64,000 bases of DNA from Anomaloglossus baeobatrachus (Eukaryota > Chordata > Amphibia > Anura > Aromobatidae), in the NCBI RefSeq assembly GCF_048569485.1, contig NC_134354.1, positions 508,954,869-509,018,868 on the forward strand, written 5' to 3'. Both the position numbers and the translations under genes were made by a program. A model generated the notes under the pieces. The model made no database searches and was not told where the DNA came from. It saw only the letters and a list, made by a program, of their open reading frames with translations. Below, piece by piece: positions 33,205-44,249 of the stretch (its first letter is position 1; the number at the start of each line of letters is the position of its first letter).

Positions 33205-36200
33205 TGTGACGCCCCGGACTAGTCGGGTCGTCCCAGGTAGTCACACACAACACTACATCCCCCTCCCAGTTAGGTAACATTAGCCAACCTAAAAACCTTG
33301 TCACCACCCTCCAGGTTTGATATCCACACCAGGGGGGTGGAGCCAGGCGGTTGGCTCCGCCCACCGAGGAGTTCGTCCGTGAGAGGCTCGAGCCACCACC
33401 CGCAGTACGAGCACGGATGAGTGGCTCGGCAGTCGCAGCCGAGCCTGCGGGGCGGTACACATCGACTCTTCTGATGTCTGCGAACAGGATAGAACCGTCC
33501 ACTTACCTGTGGAAGTGCGCCTTCAGATCATCGCCAGTGGCATCCCGCTGAAAAATTGGAGAAACAGTCATCTTGGGCGCGAAAAGTTCCCGCCCAAGCC
33601 GTCTTCCCTGAACAGAAAGGGCACGAAGAAGAAGCCCCACCCCCTGAGAGCGGAGCGAAGCAAAAAGCAAGTGAAGTGCTCGGAAAACACCTATGGGGGG
33701 TGGGTGAAGATCCAGCCTCATGTGACTGAGGAGATAAAAAGGCAGGGACGCCAGGACTCTGCTCTCCGTTTGGTTCCTGGACTTCTCAACAGCACCATGT
33801 CCGCCCCGCCAAGAGAAACCGAGTTCCCGGAGCCTGCGCCCGGATTGGCGACGTGGCTGGAGGCCCAGACGATGCTACTGTGCCGCCACAACTGAGCTGA
33901 AGTGCGCCTCCTGATGGAGTGATGGACAGCCGAGGTGGAAGAGCTGGTTACGGTCGCGCGGTTGTACGAGGTGGAGACCATTCTTGCGGAGCGGGTAGGT
34001 GACCCACGCCCCTGTGTCCCTGAGGGACCGGCCACTGTGGCTGAGGGACCCGATCTGCCCATGGCCCCTATATGTATATGGTCTTCCCCGTTGCCCGTGC
34101 CGGCCGTTGTTGCTTCCCCGCCCGGCCCGCTTCTATCTCCACCAGCAGCGGAGTCCGTGGCCCTGGCCTGAGGCTGCAGCCCCCGGTGTGACAGCTGGCG
34201 GTGAGCGGCCCGCAGCTGAAAAAGGGGTGGAACCCGGCCCGCAGGATCACGTTACCAGTCCCGAAGAGTCAGATAGCAGTGACTCGGGGCCCGACACGGA
34301 GCCGGTTTCGGAAGATGAGGAGACCCCTGGCCTGATCGACATTGAGGCCATGTACATCCCGCGGAATGGTGGGAACGGGTACCGGGCGGCCCTCTCCCGC
34401 CGCGCCTGCTGTGTGCTGGAGCTATTCGAGGGTGAGGTGGAGTTTGCCTCAGAGGATGAAATCACTCGCCCCCGACCAGGAGACAACTAAGAAAGTTAAA
34501 GAGCGGTAGGGGTTCCCGGCTACCATGTTGAAGTCCCTGTTGGGACCCTGACTGCCCGTCCCCGTTGGGACTTTTGTTGCTTCCATTTCAAAAGACAAGG
34601 CCGAGAACTTGCAGGCCACTCAAAAACTTTCGGGCATGTAAATAATACCCCCCCTTAACTGGAGAGGCAGACTGGAGGATGGGCCTGCGGGAAGCTGTTG
34701 GCCGAGGCCCGCCACCACTACAACCGGTGGCCATCCTCCGAGTCAGGGGTCCCCTGGACGTGGGGCCTCTGAAAGGACTCTGAAACCCGCTACTGTCTCG
34801 ATAAAAAAAATGGGCCCGTTCCTGGACTGGGGAAAAGGGGTGCTGCCCACTTCTTAGGGGCAGCATCAAGGCTAGGTTGTTTGGGTGGGTGACTGAGGAT
34901 CCGGTTCCCGTGTTAATAAAAATGTTTTACGTTTGTAACGTTTAAGTATGTGCCTCCCGTATGGTAAGTTTCAAAAGATAAAAATGTTGAAATGTTATTA
35001 TGCTTGTATTATGTTCCGTTTTCTATCTTTCAGAAAAACAAAAATAAACCGGTGATGGACGGGCAGCCTGCGGACGGTCTGCATTAAACCAAGGGGGAAT
35101 GTGATGCCCTGGACTAGTCGGGTCGTCCCAGGTAGTCACACACAACACCACACCCCCCTCCCAGTCAGGTAACATTAGCCAACCTAAAAACCTTGTCACC
35201 ACCCTCCAGGTTTGATGTCCACACCAGGGGGCGGAGCCAGGTGGTTTGCTATGCCCACCGAGGAGTTCACAGGCCTGGAGGCGGGAAAACACGCAGTCTA
35301 GAAAACACTAGTTCAAGTGCAAGTCGAGAGCAGTCAAGGTCACTAGCAGTCCTGTGTCCGTGCCCTGATAAGAGACTACCAGGTGGCTGGGTCGGAGCCC
35401 AGTCGCCATTGGCAAGGAGGCAGATGGTGGTGGCCGCCTGTAGGAGACCGGGAACATGACCGGTGGAACCGTAAGGGACCGGGACAGGGTAGTAGCCCGC
35501 CGAGACCGAACTGGGGAACCAACTGGATACCGGAGCACCAGGCAGGGTACTCAGACCCAGTATAAAGTCCTGAACCGATAGGGCCGAGTCGAATCAACTG
35601 ATTGCGGACTGGACTTAAGGACCTATCCCACACAAGTCCCTTTAGAAGACAGCAGCCCAACCATACAGGGTAAATCCATCGCCAAGGCATAGAGACCCAA
35701 AGGGCCAGCATTTGCGTGCAAACGGGCTCCTACGGCATATACAAGTCGGGGAGTGGACTACCGGTGTCTAGGCATAGGAGTCAAACATTTATACACAGAG
35801 GTACAGGAGAAAGGTGGAAACCACCAACCTATTCTGGGAGAAGCTGCAGCCGGCTGCGGGCCCCGTTCATCACTCCGGTTTTCCAGAGACTCCAGTGTCT
35901 TGTGTCAGAGTGAGTACACCTGTGCACTGCATCGCAACACTTCACCCTGCACCCCGGCCCTCGCTTACCGGGCCCCGGGACCAACACCCCTTACCAACGG
36001 AGGGGTCAACACCTAGCTGTGCCATTACATCACTCCCGGGAGTTCCCCATAACCTCACCGCAGCGGTGGTGTCTACAATCACCACAACCCGTGGGTGGCG
36101 TCACGAACTAACATCCAAAACCAAACCACCGCGGCCCCGGTCGTGAAACTCACCACCCAAATCCCTGCGTGCAGCGCCAACTTCCTTGCAGAGCGACGTG

Positions 36201-36294
36201 ACCCCCAGGTCCGTGAGAGGCTCGAGCCACCACCCGCAGTACGAGCACAGATCCGAGCAGCTCGGCAGGCGCAGCCGAGCCTGCGGGCGGTACA
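33205..36294 (+). mobile_element. Gag-only LTR retroelement, copy A, nested in hAT-1
   Basis: The LTRs both begin TGTGAYGCCCYGGACTAG and end GCGGTACA: left 33,205-33,459 (a shortened version), right 35,100-36,294. A purine tract (aagggggaa) precedes the right LTR. The internal part (33,460-35,099) has a gag-like reading region at about 33,790-34,490, with an acidic stretch and a GGNGYRAALS motif shared with copy B at 44.3 kb. No protease, polymerase or integrase sequence is present, so it relied on another element. Flanks tgaa/tgag are near-identical. It is a broken fossil. Confidence 0.7.
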
Positions 36295-36538
36295 TGAGTA
36301 TATGTACTTGTCACTTTTCCATGTGCCTGTGGTGTCTTCTGAGTTGTTTGTCACCTTTTGGACACCTTAGAAGGTGTTTTCTATGTGTTTGTATGTGTTT
36401 GTTTTTGCCTGCCATTGTTTTCAATGGGGTTCGAAGGTGTTTGATGAACGTTCATCGAACGTTCGACGAACACACCCGCCGTTCGACGAACCGAACCTAA
36501 CTCGAGCACTAGGGGGGTGGCTCATCTCTAGTCACAAT

Positions 36539-36915
36539 ACCCTGAGTGCCAGTAATGGCTCTTAAGTGTCCACTTAACATTTTATAATGTCCCCCCTTGT
36601 ACAGCTCCTCTATACACCGTATGAAGCCCCTACATCTCCTCTACACACAGGATGATGTTCCTATACCTCCCCTATACAAAGTATACCTCTGCAACTCTCA
36701 TATACATAGTATCATGGGCCCACAGCTCCCCCAAAACAATGGTACACACATTGTATAATGGCCACCATAGTAGCCAACACACCGATTCATTGTCCCCACA
36801 GTAAACCCCACAGTGTATAATCGTTTCAATAGTAGCCCCTGACACTGCATGAGGGCACTCAAAGTAGTCCCCACAGTATATAACAGACCCCCATATTAGT
36901 TCCCACAGAAGTGCC
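36539..36915. repeat. Degenerate minisatellite (cacagtgtataatggcccc-like units)
   Basis: Loosely repeated units of about 30-35 bp with cacagtgtataat, ctcctctatacac and tagtagcccc motifs. It continues the tract seen before the hAT-1 insertion. Confidence 0.65.
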
Positions 36916-37119
36916 TCCTACAGCAGTGGCGTAATTAGCGTCCAATGGGCCCCTGTGCAAGATTTATGTCTGTACCCTCAATTCCCACCTTCCTGCATGT
37001 TCATGTCAGATGTAGAGGCCCCCGTAGCTTTCTAAATCTTATAAAAACATGTGTTACTCCATCTGCCCCTTCATTATACAGTAATGTCTCACATCCTGGT
37101 ATAGATGTCCCCCATTCTC

Positions 37120-37177
<58 letters not shown>

Positions 37178-37254
37178 CAGACTTGTGCAGAAGTATCCAC
37201 CAGACTTCTGCACAACCCAACTGATGGTCCCAACCTCATTTGTAAGGCAAGAAA
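36916..37254. repeat. Mixed non-coding sequence with TA microsatellite
   Basis: Contains a cagtggcgtaatta motif (36,926) resembling a transposon terminus and a (TA)n tract at 37,125-37,171. No gene. Confidence 0.5.
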
Positions 37255-37770
37255 TCCCACTTATTAAAAATGACAGGGCACACCTGTGAAGTGAGAACCA
37301 TTTCCGGTGACTACCTCTTGAAGCTCATCAAGAGAATGCCAAGAGTGTGCAAAGCAGTAATCAAAGCAAAAGGTGGCTATGCTGTGGCCATGCTGGTTTA
37401 GTATGCCTTCAATTTTGAATAAATCCACAACAGTGTCACCAGCAAAGCACCCCCACACCGTCACACCTCCTCCTCCATGCTTTACGGTGGGAACCAGGCA
37501 TTTAGAGTCCATCCGTTCACCTTTTCTACAAAGACACGGTGGTTGGATCCAAAGATCTCAAATTTGGACTCATCAGACCAAGGAACAGATTTCCACTGGT
37601 CTAATGTCCATTCCTTGTGTTCTTTAGCCCAAACAAGTCTCTTCTGCTTGTTGCCTGTCCTTAGCAGTGGTTTCCTAGCAGCTATTTTACCATGAAGGCC
37701 TGCTGCACAAAGTCTCCTCTTAATAGTTGCTCTAGAGATGAGAAGGTGTGTCCAAACTTTTGGTATATAT
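37255..37770 (-). mobile_element. Rearranged Tc1 relic, two halves in opposite orientation
   Basis: At 37,320-37,384 the + strand encodes the Tc1 C-terminus (KLIKRMPRVCKAVIKAKGGY). From 37,385 to 37,740 the minus strand encodes the centre, including VWAKEHKEWTLDQW, SDESKFEIFGSNHRVF and HGGGGVTVWGCF. The right end gtgtgtccaaacttttggta resembles a Tc1 terminus. An internal inversion plus deletion of the third catalytic region explains the layout. It is inactive. Confidence 0.82.
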
Positions 37771-37774
37771 ATAT

Positions 37775-38255
37775 TATATCCCAGCCTGATATATATGTCC
37801 CCAGCCTGGTATGTATGTCCCCCAGCCTGGACCCAATCCTGGTAAATATGTCTTCCAGCTTCCAGCCTGGGCCCCGTCCTGATATATCTGTCTCCCAGCC
37901 TGGGCCTCATCCTGGTATATATCTTTCCCAGCCTAGGCCCCATCCTGATATATATATTCCCCAGCCTAGTATATACTGTATGTCTCCCATCCTGGTATAT
38001 ATGTCTCCCAGCCCAAGCCCCATCCTGGTATATGTCTCCCAGCCTTGTCCCCATGCTGGTATATAGGTCCCCCAGCCTGGGCCCCATGCAAGTATATATG
38101 TCCCCCGGCCTGGGCCCCATCCTGGTATATATGTCCCCCCAGCCTGGGCCCCATCCTGGTATATTTTCCCCCAACCTGGGCCTCATCCTGGTATATATAT
38201 GTCCCCCAGCCTGGGCCCATCCTGGTATACATGTCCCCCAGCCTGGTATTTATGT
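37775..38255. repeat. Minisatellite of the cctggtatatatgtcccc family, locus 2
   Basis: About fourteen imperfect units of 30-45 bp with cagcctggtatatatgtccc and cagcctgggccccatcc. Same family as 16,935-17,190. Long open frames on both strands here are repeat artefacts. Confidence 0.9.
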
Positions 38256-38642
38256 CTGATCATATCATATGATGTCCTCCATGTGCACTGTCAAGGAAGC
38301 AGCATGGGTGTTGTGAGGCACCAGGTTACCTGCCCTGCTGGTGCATTGCTGCTACTGCGGAGGTTGGCACACGGTACCACACCTTTAAGGCATAGATTAG
38401 CGGCCCACACAGAGGTTCGCCATGACGTGGCAATGGACTTCATACAGTCTGATCAGAATGTTAAACCAAAAACCTCATGTTCAGGTATTTAATTTTTACC
38501 TAGTGGCATTAGATCAAAGTATGATATTGGGTTGTGCGGTACATGTCTATTTCTCCAGTTGTGCCAGTTTTGAACTCAACATTGCCTTTTCCCCCACTCT
38601 GACTTATACAGGACATTAAGCAAGGAAATCAGATATGTCTGC
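38256..38642. other. No gene recognised
   Basis: Unique-looking sequence with no coding region or repeat that I recognise. Confidence 0.4.
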
Positions 38643-39572
38643 TAACCCCTTTACGACCACGTGCCTTACCGGTACATCCTATTTTAATGTGAGTTAACGA
38701 CCTGGGATGTACCGGTACGTCCTAAAATTCATTTGATTGCTGTGGCCATAGCAACGGCTTTCAAATGATGCCCCTGCTGTTTCTTACAGCAGGAGACCTT
38801 TGATTGACCTCAGGGGGGGATATCGCCACATCCATCCACGATCGCTGTGATTGACTGTTCAAATCTGAATCTCCAATCACAGCGATTGCACTTTTTTACG
38901 CCAAAAATATGACTAAATCAGTGCGATCTTTTAAGATTCAGCTATGACTGGTGCTGCAGCAGCTCTGATCATTGGCTGCAAACACATCAGCCTGCACCAT
39001 GCCCCTGCTGGGACTTGTCGTGCCACACTGCCACCGCTGCCCGTTCTCTGCCACCACTGTCAGATCTCTCCCGCCACTGTTTCTTGATCCTGCTGCCGCA
39101 AGTACTGCCCCTCTTCCGACCTCTCCATCTGCCACGCCATCTAATTTTTCCATCTTCTCCCCTCTGATCTCTCCATCTGTCCCCTTCTGACCTTTCTATC
39201 TGTCCCTACGTTCTCTCCTTGTGCCATGATTCTCCTTCCTCCTGTAGTTGGTGCGATCCTTCTGCTTCTCCTGTTCTCCCCTTTGGCTTCTTCTGTCCCC
39301 TCCCTCGGGTTTTCGTGTCCCCCTCCAATGTCCTCTTGCCTGCTGCCTCCGTTGTTGAGTTCCTCCTGCCAGGTCGTCTGAGGTCTTCATCATCCGAATG
39401 CATCTGCCCCCATTTGCTGGGTCTTTCCTGGGTTCTTGCTTGAGTCATCCATCTAGCTGCCTTGTGTTCCTCCTGCAGTTCCTCTGGTCACTGATCTTCC
39501 TCCAGGTCCTGTGAGTATATATATTTTTTTTTCTATTTTTTATCCATCATCCCCCATCCCTTTTTCACCTCA

Positions 39573-40240
39573 TCCGTGTGTCCTGCAGCCACCGGGGGCA
39601 ACGATCAGTGGTGCTCATCACGGATCGGCATCCGTGCTTAATTTTGGGCAGAACATTTTTGTTTCAGCCATATCCCCGTTGCTTTCTGCATATCATCCGT
39701 CCGTGCGTCCTGCAAGCTGCTGATTGCCAATCAGTGATGTACATCCCGAATTGGTGTCTGTGCTCAGTTTTGTGCAGGACTTTTTTGTTTCATCTGTATT
39801 CCCATCACTTTTTGCACCTCATCCATCCGTGCATCCTGCAAGCCGTTGAGCGCCAATCAATGATACACAACTTTGTGCAGGACATTTTTTGTGTCCTCCG
39901 TATTTCCTGTTGCTTTTTGCACCTTATCCATGCGTGATGCAGATCACAGATAGGCGTTCGTGCTCAATTGTAGGCGGCACTTTTTTGTTTACTCCATATG
40001 CCCCGTCACTTTCTGCACCTCATCCATGTGTGCATACTGCAAGCCACTGAGTGCCAATCAGTGATGCGCATCATGGATCGGCTTCCATGCTCAATTTTTG
40101 TCAGGACTTTTTTATGTTTTATCTGTATCACCCATCACTTTTGACCCTCGTGTGTGTGCATCCTGCAAGCCACTGAGTGTCAATCAGTAATGCACATCAC
40201 GAATCAGCGTCTGTGCCCAATTTTAGGCGGGTCTTTTTTT
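39573..40240. repeat. Tandem repeat, ~120-bp unit, in the piggyBac element
   Basis: Five to six diverged units start near 39,573, 39,707, 39,831, 39,930, 40,032 and 40,157, each with gcatcctgcaagcc, gccaatcagtgatg and a gcaggacttttttgttt-like stretch. Confidence 0.85.
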
Positions 40241-40654
40241 TGTTTTTTACTGACGTCCATTTAGTATGTTTCTTTTTTAATCTCCTTTTTATTTTCTCTT
40301 TTTCATTCTAGGTTTTTTCAACTCAAAGAAAATATTCACAGAAACACTCACACACACACTAATAAAGTTTAGTTATTTTTTTTTCCCCTTGAAGTGGATG
40401 AGGGTTTCATCCATGCAGATTTAAATTTGGGGAATGTGCACTTCAGCAAACTTGCTGCTGAAGTGATCGATGACCGGATGAATTTCGAAAAGTCTTTTAA
40501 AGGGAACCTGTCACCTAGAATATGCGTTCTGACCTATCAGCAGATGCATGTGTGCCCTAATTACACCTCCCTACCTATCCCTGTGCTGTAAAATTGTATA
40601 GTATGAAAGTAATAAAAAAAATTTTATTGCCTTCAAATTTCGTATGTAAATATA

Positions 40655-40790
40655 ATATAATAATAATAATAATTTATTCATTTATATAGCGCTATTAAAT
40701 CCATAGCACTTTACATACATTGGCAACACTGTCCCCATTGGGGCTCACAATCTAAGGTCCCTAACTGTATGTTTTTGGAGTAAAATAGCA
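40655..40790 (-). repeat. L2-type LINE/SINE 3' tail
   Basis: On the minus strand: ttgtgagccccaatgggga, then agcgctatataaatgaataa and a (TTA)n end. This is the common vertebrate L2-like 3' tail, also carried by the SINE at 50,945. It lies within the piggyBac remnant. Confidence 0.8.
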
Positions 40791-40897
40791 GGGAATGTGG
40801 TCACAGGGGTGGTGCCTTGCCCTATGGACGTCTGCAGAGCCCAGTGTAGCGACAACATGCTTGTGGTCAGGTAGTACAGGGAAAGTACATCTTTTTC

Positions 40898-41653
40898 TTG
40901 ACCCTAATCCATGATCCTGACATCACCACCACCACTGCTCAAGGATATTTTTTACAGGTCCAGACACCAAACTGTGAACTGGACTACAACCGGTACATGG
41001 GGGGAGTTCATCTCTCTGATCAAGTCCTCCAGCCCTACAGTGCAGCACAAAAGGCTAAGGTGTGCTATAAGAAGCTGGTTGTGTGCCTCGTACACATGGC
41101 ACTGTACAACGTGTTTGTGAAATCACGATGTGCAGACAGCACCAACACCTTCCTTCACTTCCAGGGGGTAGTGGTCAAGGCCCTGATGTTTGAAGATCAG
41201 GAGGCAGCTGGCCTCAGTACCTCTGGAACTGAAGGTTCTCATTTTGTACCAGGGCAACATTTTATGGGTGAGGTCCCTCAAGAAGCTAGAAAAGGTAAGA
41301 CACAGAGAAAGTGTAGCGTGTGCTACAGGAACGGGATTAAACAGGACACCACATGGCAATGCATCACCTGCCCCAACAAACCTGGACTCTGCATCATGGA
41401 CTGCTACAGAATCTACACTCACACATGCCAACCTGACATACACCCCAAAACTCACACAACACAAACGAAAAAAAACAGCATTCACACATACCATTCTGAC
41501 GTACTCCCCTCAACTCACACAACACAAAAAAAGCACTCGCATGCCAACCTGACGTTCCCTCCTTCACATAACTCAAACACACACACACAAAAAAAACACA
41601 GCGCCCATGCCAACCTGACGTACGCTACACAACTCGCACATACCACGACATAA
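40898..41653 (+). pseudogene. piggyBac transposase, C-terminal part with cysteine-rich domain
   Basis: A frame of about 251 residues contains CELDYNRYMGGVHLSDQ (the late DDE-domain signature of piggyBac transposases), a CYKKLVVCLVHMALYN helix, and a C-terminal cysteine-rich domain with CSVCYRNG, CITCPNKPGLC and MDCYRIYTH that would bind zinc and transposon-end DNA. The N-terminal and first catalytic parts are missing upstream. After the zinc domain the frame runs on for about 75 residues through a tandem DNA repeat (41,405-41,650, units with catgccaacctgacgt), giving a His/Thr-rich tail not expected in the family. Confidence 0.85.
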
Positions 41654-42539
41654 AATTCACATACCAGGTCCCCACTCTAAAATGTCACTCCTTCCCTTCC
41701 TAACCCTGCCAAACATTGTTTTCCCACCACATACTAAAATAACGTGGTCATTTTTTCATCTTTAACGCACAACATAAATTCTTGGATGGGGCGTTGATCT
41801 AGGGAAATAGTCTGATTGCCATATATGAAGTTGGGAAGGAATTTTTTCCCTAATGGAGAGTTTTTGCCGCATTAGGTTTTTCCCTTCCTCTGGATCAACA
41901 TGGGAAATATGGGGGTTCAAAGTTCTCAGCACACATCTACATAGGTTACCTGGGGGTCTAGTTTTCAAATGTTGGTCACTTGTGGGGGGTTTCCACTGTT
42001 TAACCACATCAGTGGCTCTCCAAATGTAAAATGACACCCATAGATCAGTCCATCAAAATCTGAGCTCCAAAACGTCACTTCTTCCCAGGAAATCAAGACA
42101 CATATTCCCAGGTAAGGAAGTAGTGGCAGGAGGAACACACTACTACCACATGTGCCGGACTGTTCTGCAGAGCTTCAGAAAAAGATAAAAGCTCCCTTTC
42201 CTGTCTCTGGCTGAATTATTCTCTGTTGTGCCATTTCTACCTCAATATCCCCAGGAACCAACCCAAGTTGGGAGGGTGAAGGGACAATCCCCTGGCACTG
42301 TGCATCCCCACCTAACTCCTGGGGACCTTCAGCAGTGCCCAGCCATACTAAAGACGAACATCCCATCTGGCATTACAAACTCTTTATTTGTCTATTTATT
42401 TTATTTTTCTCTCACCTTTTTAATATTATTCTTAACCCCTATCACAAAAGCCTGTCTGACCCACGACTGTGAGATCAGAGGTCTGCCAGGGGCAGCGCAC
42501 CACCACACATAAGACACAATGGGAAGCAAATAAGTTTAT
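41654..42539. other. No gene recognised; possible piggyBac 3' flank
   Basis: Contains gtggtcattttttcatcttt and other non-coding sequence. I looked for a ggggttaa-type right end of the piggyBac element and did not find one. Confidence 0.4.
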
Positions 42540-43720
42540 TTTTATCTCATCAGACTACATGACATGATTGTAGTAATCCATGTCCTTAGTCTGCATGTTC
42601 TCAGCAAACTGTTTGTGGGTTTTCTTGTGCATCATATTTAGAAGAGGCTTCCTTCCTGAATAACAAACATGCAACCAATTTGATGCAGTGTGTGGCGTAT
42701 GGTCTGTGCACTGATATTCTGACCACCCCAATCCTTTAACCTCTGCAGCAATGCTGGCAGCACGTATACATCTATTTTGAAAAGACAACATCTGGATATG
42801 GCACTGAGCACGTGCACTCAACCCCCTTGGGCGACTATGGCGAGGCCTGTTCTGAGTGAAATGTATCTTGCTAAACTGTTGTATGGTCTTGGCCACCATG
42901 CTGCAACTCAGTTTCAGTGTGTTGGCAATCTTCTTATAGCCTAGGCCATCTTTATGTAGAGCAATAATTAATTTTTTCAGATCCTCAGAGACTTTTTTGG
43001 CATGAAGTGCCATGTTGAACTTCCAGTGGTCAGCATGAGAGAGTGTATGAGCGATAACACCAAATTTATACTGTTGTACAAGCTGTTGTGAGGCAGTGAC
43101 AGGGGTAATATTTGAAGACCGCTATGTGTCCCCCAGAATGTGTCTGGAAACCCTCTGAGTTTGCTATAGCTATTACTGGGAGTATAGCACAAAGGGTAAC
43201 AGGGAGACAGATCCCTCCTCCCAGTCCAGGTTTTGTAGCAATCCTCATGTCCGGCATTTTCGTTTAAATCATGCAGAGCACAGCAGGGTGTGTCTCAGTT
43301 GAGAGCCAGGCTTGGTGAAGCTAACACATGCTGTGTGAGCTGGGTTGGCTCTGTGTGGAGTGAACACAGGCCAAGAGTGTGAGCCTAGGAGAACCTTACA
43401 CAGATCCCTGCGGTTAACGGGGTCCTAAGGTCACAAGACTTTTTGATGCAAAGAATTTGTCTATATGCACCGGCTGTGATCCGGAAGAGACTTTGACAGT
43501 GGGAAATTGGATCTATTTATGCTGCAACAATAAATAGACTGTTGGTGTGAACACGCTGCTGCCTCACTGCCTCACGTTTTTGCCCAAACAACGCTGCTAC
43601 CTCACACTGTACACTGACTACTTTACGCTGTGTCAAACTGTCATAACCAGTGTTGTCCCATGATAAGATATAATAAAATATTTATATGTGAGGGGTGTAC
43701 TCACTATTGTGATATACTTT
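42540..43720 (-). mobile_element. Truncated Tc1 element split by a solo LTR
   Basis: The right end (cccatgataagatataataaa then gaggggtgtactcactattg) is a Tc1 terminus. The minus strand from 43,011 encodes a Tc1 transposase N-terminus (MALHAKKVSEDLKKLIIALH, then the GYKKIANTLKLS helix-turn-helix) for about 150 residues. A stop codon precedes SDEIKINLF, the first catalytic Asp block, and the element ends soon after, so most of the catalytic domain is gone. A solo LTR (43,087-43,606) sits between the terminus and the gene. Confidence 0.85.
43087..43606 (-). repeat. Solo LTR, 520 bp, Gmr1-like family, copy 1
   Basis: On the minus strand it starts TGTGAGGTAGCAGCG and ends CACTGCCTCACA, and is flanked by CTGT on both sides (43,083-43,086 and 43,607-43,610). 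A nearly identical copy in opposite orientation is at 47,359-47,878. Its termini resemble those of the Gmr1-like element at 57,105. It is a fossil left by LTR recombination. Confidence 0.88.
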
Positions 43721-43743
43721 ATATATATATATATTACATATAA

Positions 43744-43800
<57 letters not shown>
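43721..43800. repeat. TA/CA microsatellite
   Basis: (TA)n tracts passing into (CA)n. Confidence 0.95.
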
Positions 43801-44110
43801 GAGAAAGAGAGCGAGAGAAAGATAGAGTGAGAACAATGTATTGACATCCATATAGTTTGCTTCTGCTATTGCTTTTGGTGTCAAAGACAGAACTAGACAG
43901 AAAGTTACATTTCTTAAACCACACAAACCACACAAAATATTCACAAAGATAGACACTTCTAAAAACAGGAACTATCCCAGCATAAAAATGCAATATAGAC
44001 AAAATTGAAGAGGGTTGGGCAGCGCCTCTCTGGTTTACATCCGGAGATACTGCCCACGTGGCAACTATCAAATTTCTGGCAGGTATTATTTCTATTCTTT
44101 TAATTATTAG
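43801..44110. other. No gene recognised
   Basis: GA-rich at the left, then unique non-coding sequence. Confidence 0.4.
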
Positions 44111-44249
44111 TAGAGCTGGGCAGACTCGCAGAAAACCGATACTGGCGGGTCCCTGCTAAATTAAAAAAAAAAAATCTGGATCCGGTCCAGAATCCAGTAC
44201 CCATATAAGTCTATGGGAACCAGAATCCATAGATTCAAAATGTTGGTAG
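44111..44249. mobile_element. Possible left end of a third hAT element
   Basis: tagagctgggcagactcgca resembles hAT termini such as tagagatgagc, and the following ggatccggtccagaatcc block is palindromic in style. No matching right end was seen in the window. The sequence passes into the gag-only LTR element. Confidence 0.35.

Larger units (their letters stand above)
24322..36530 (-). mobile_element. 12.2-kb hAT unit (hAT-1) with 8-bp target duplications
   Basis: The ends are tagagatgagc (24,322) and its complement gctcatctcta (to 36,530), flanked by identical GTCACAAT (24,314-24,321 and 36,531-36,538). Subterminal regions on both sides are rich in ttcga/tcgaa motifs. Inside are transposase pieces, all on the minus strand but out of order, two MITEs (27,192-28,394), a solo LTR (28,858-29,853), a gag-only LTR element (33,205-36,294) and two less clear insertions. 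Far longer than a usual 3-5 kb hAT, it is a dead, much-invaded unit. Confidence 0.9.
38643..41653 (+). mobile_element. piggyBac-family element, left end and 3' part of transposase
   Basis: The left end taacccctttacgaccacg, followed by a repeated ccggtacgtcc motif, matches the terminus style of amphibian piggyBac elements (TTAA target). The interior holds a tandem repeat (39,573-40,240), an L2-type tail (40,655-40,790) and the C-terminal transposase part (40,898-41,653). I found no right terminus, so the element is truncated or has decayed. Confidence 0.65.

Noticed and set aside
37482-38186. A 234-residue minus-strand open frame
   Set aside because: Its first two thirds are translated minisatellite and only the end is a Tc1 transposase piece. 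It is a chance read-through.
40898-41653. A domesticated piggyBac (PGBD) host gene
   Set aside because: Only the C-terminal part is present, next to transposon termini and tandem repeats, with no splice structure visible.
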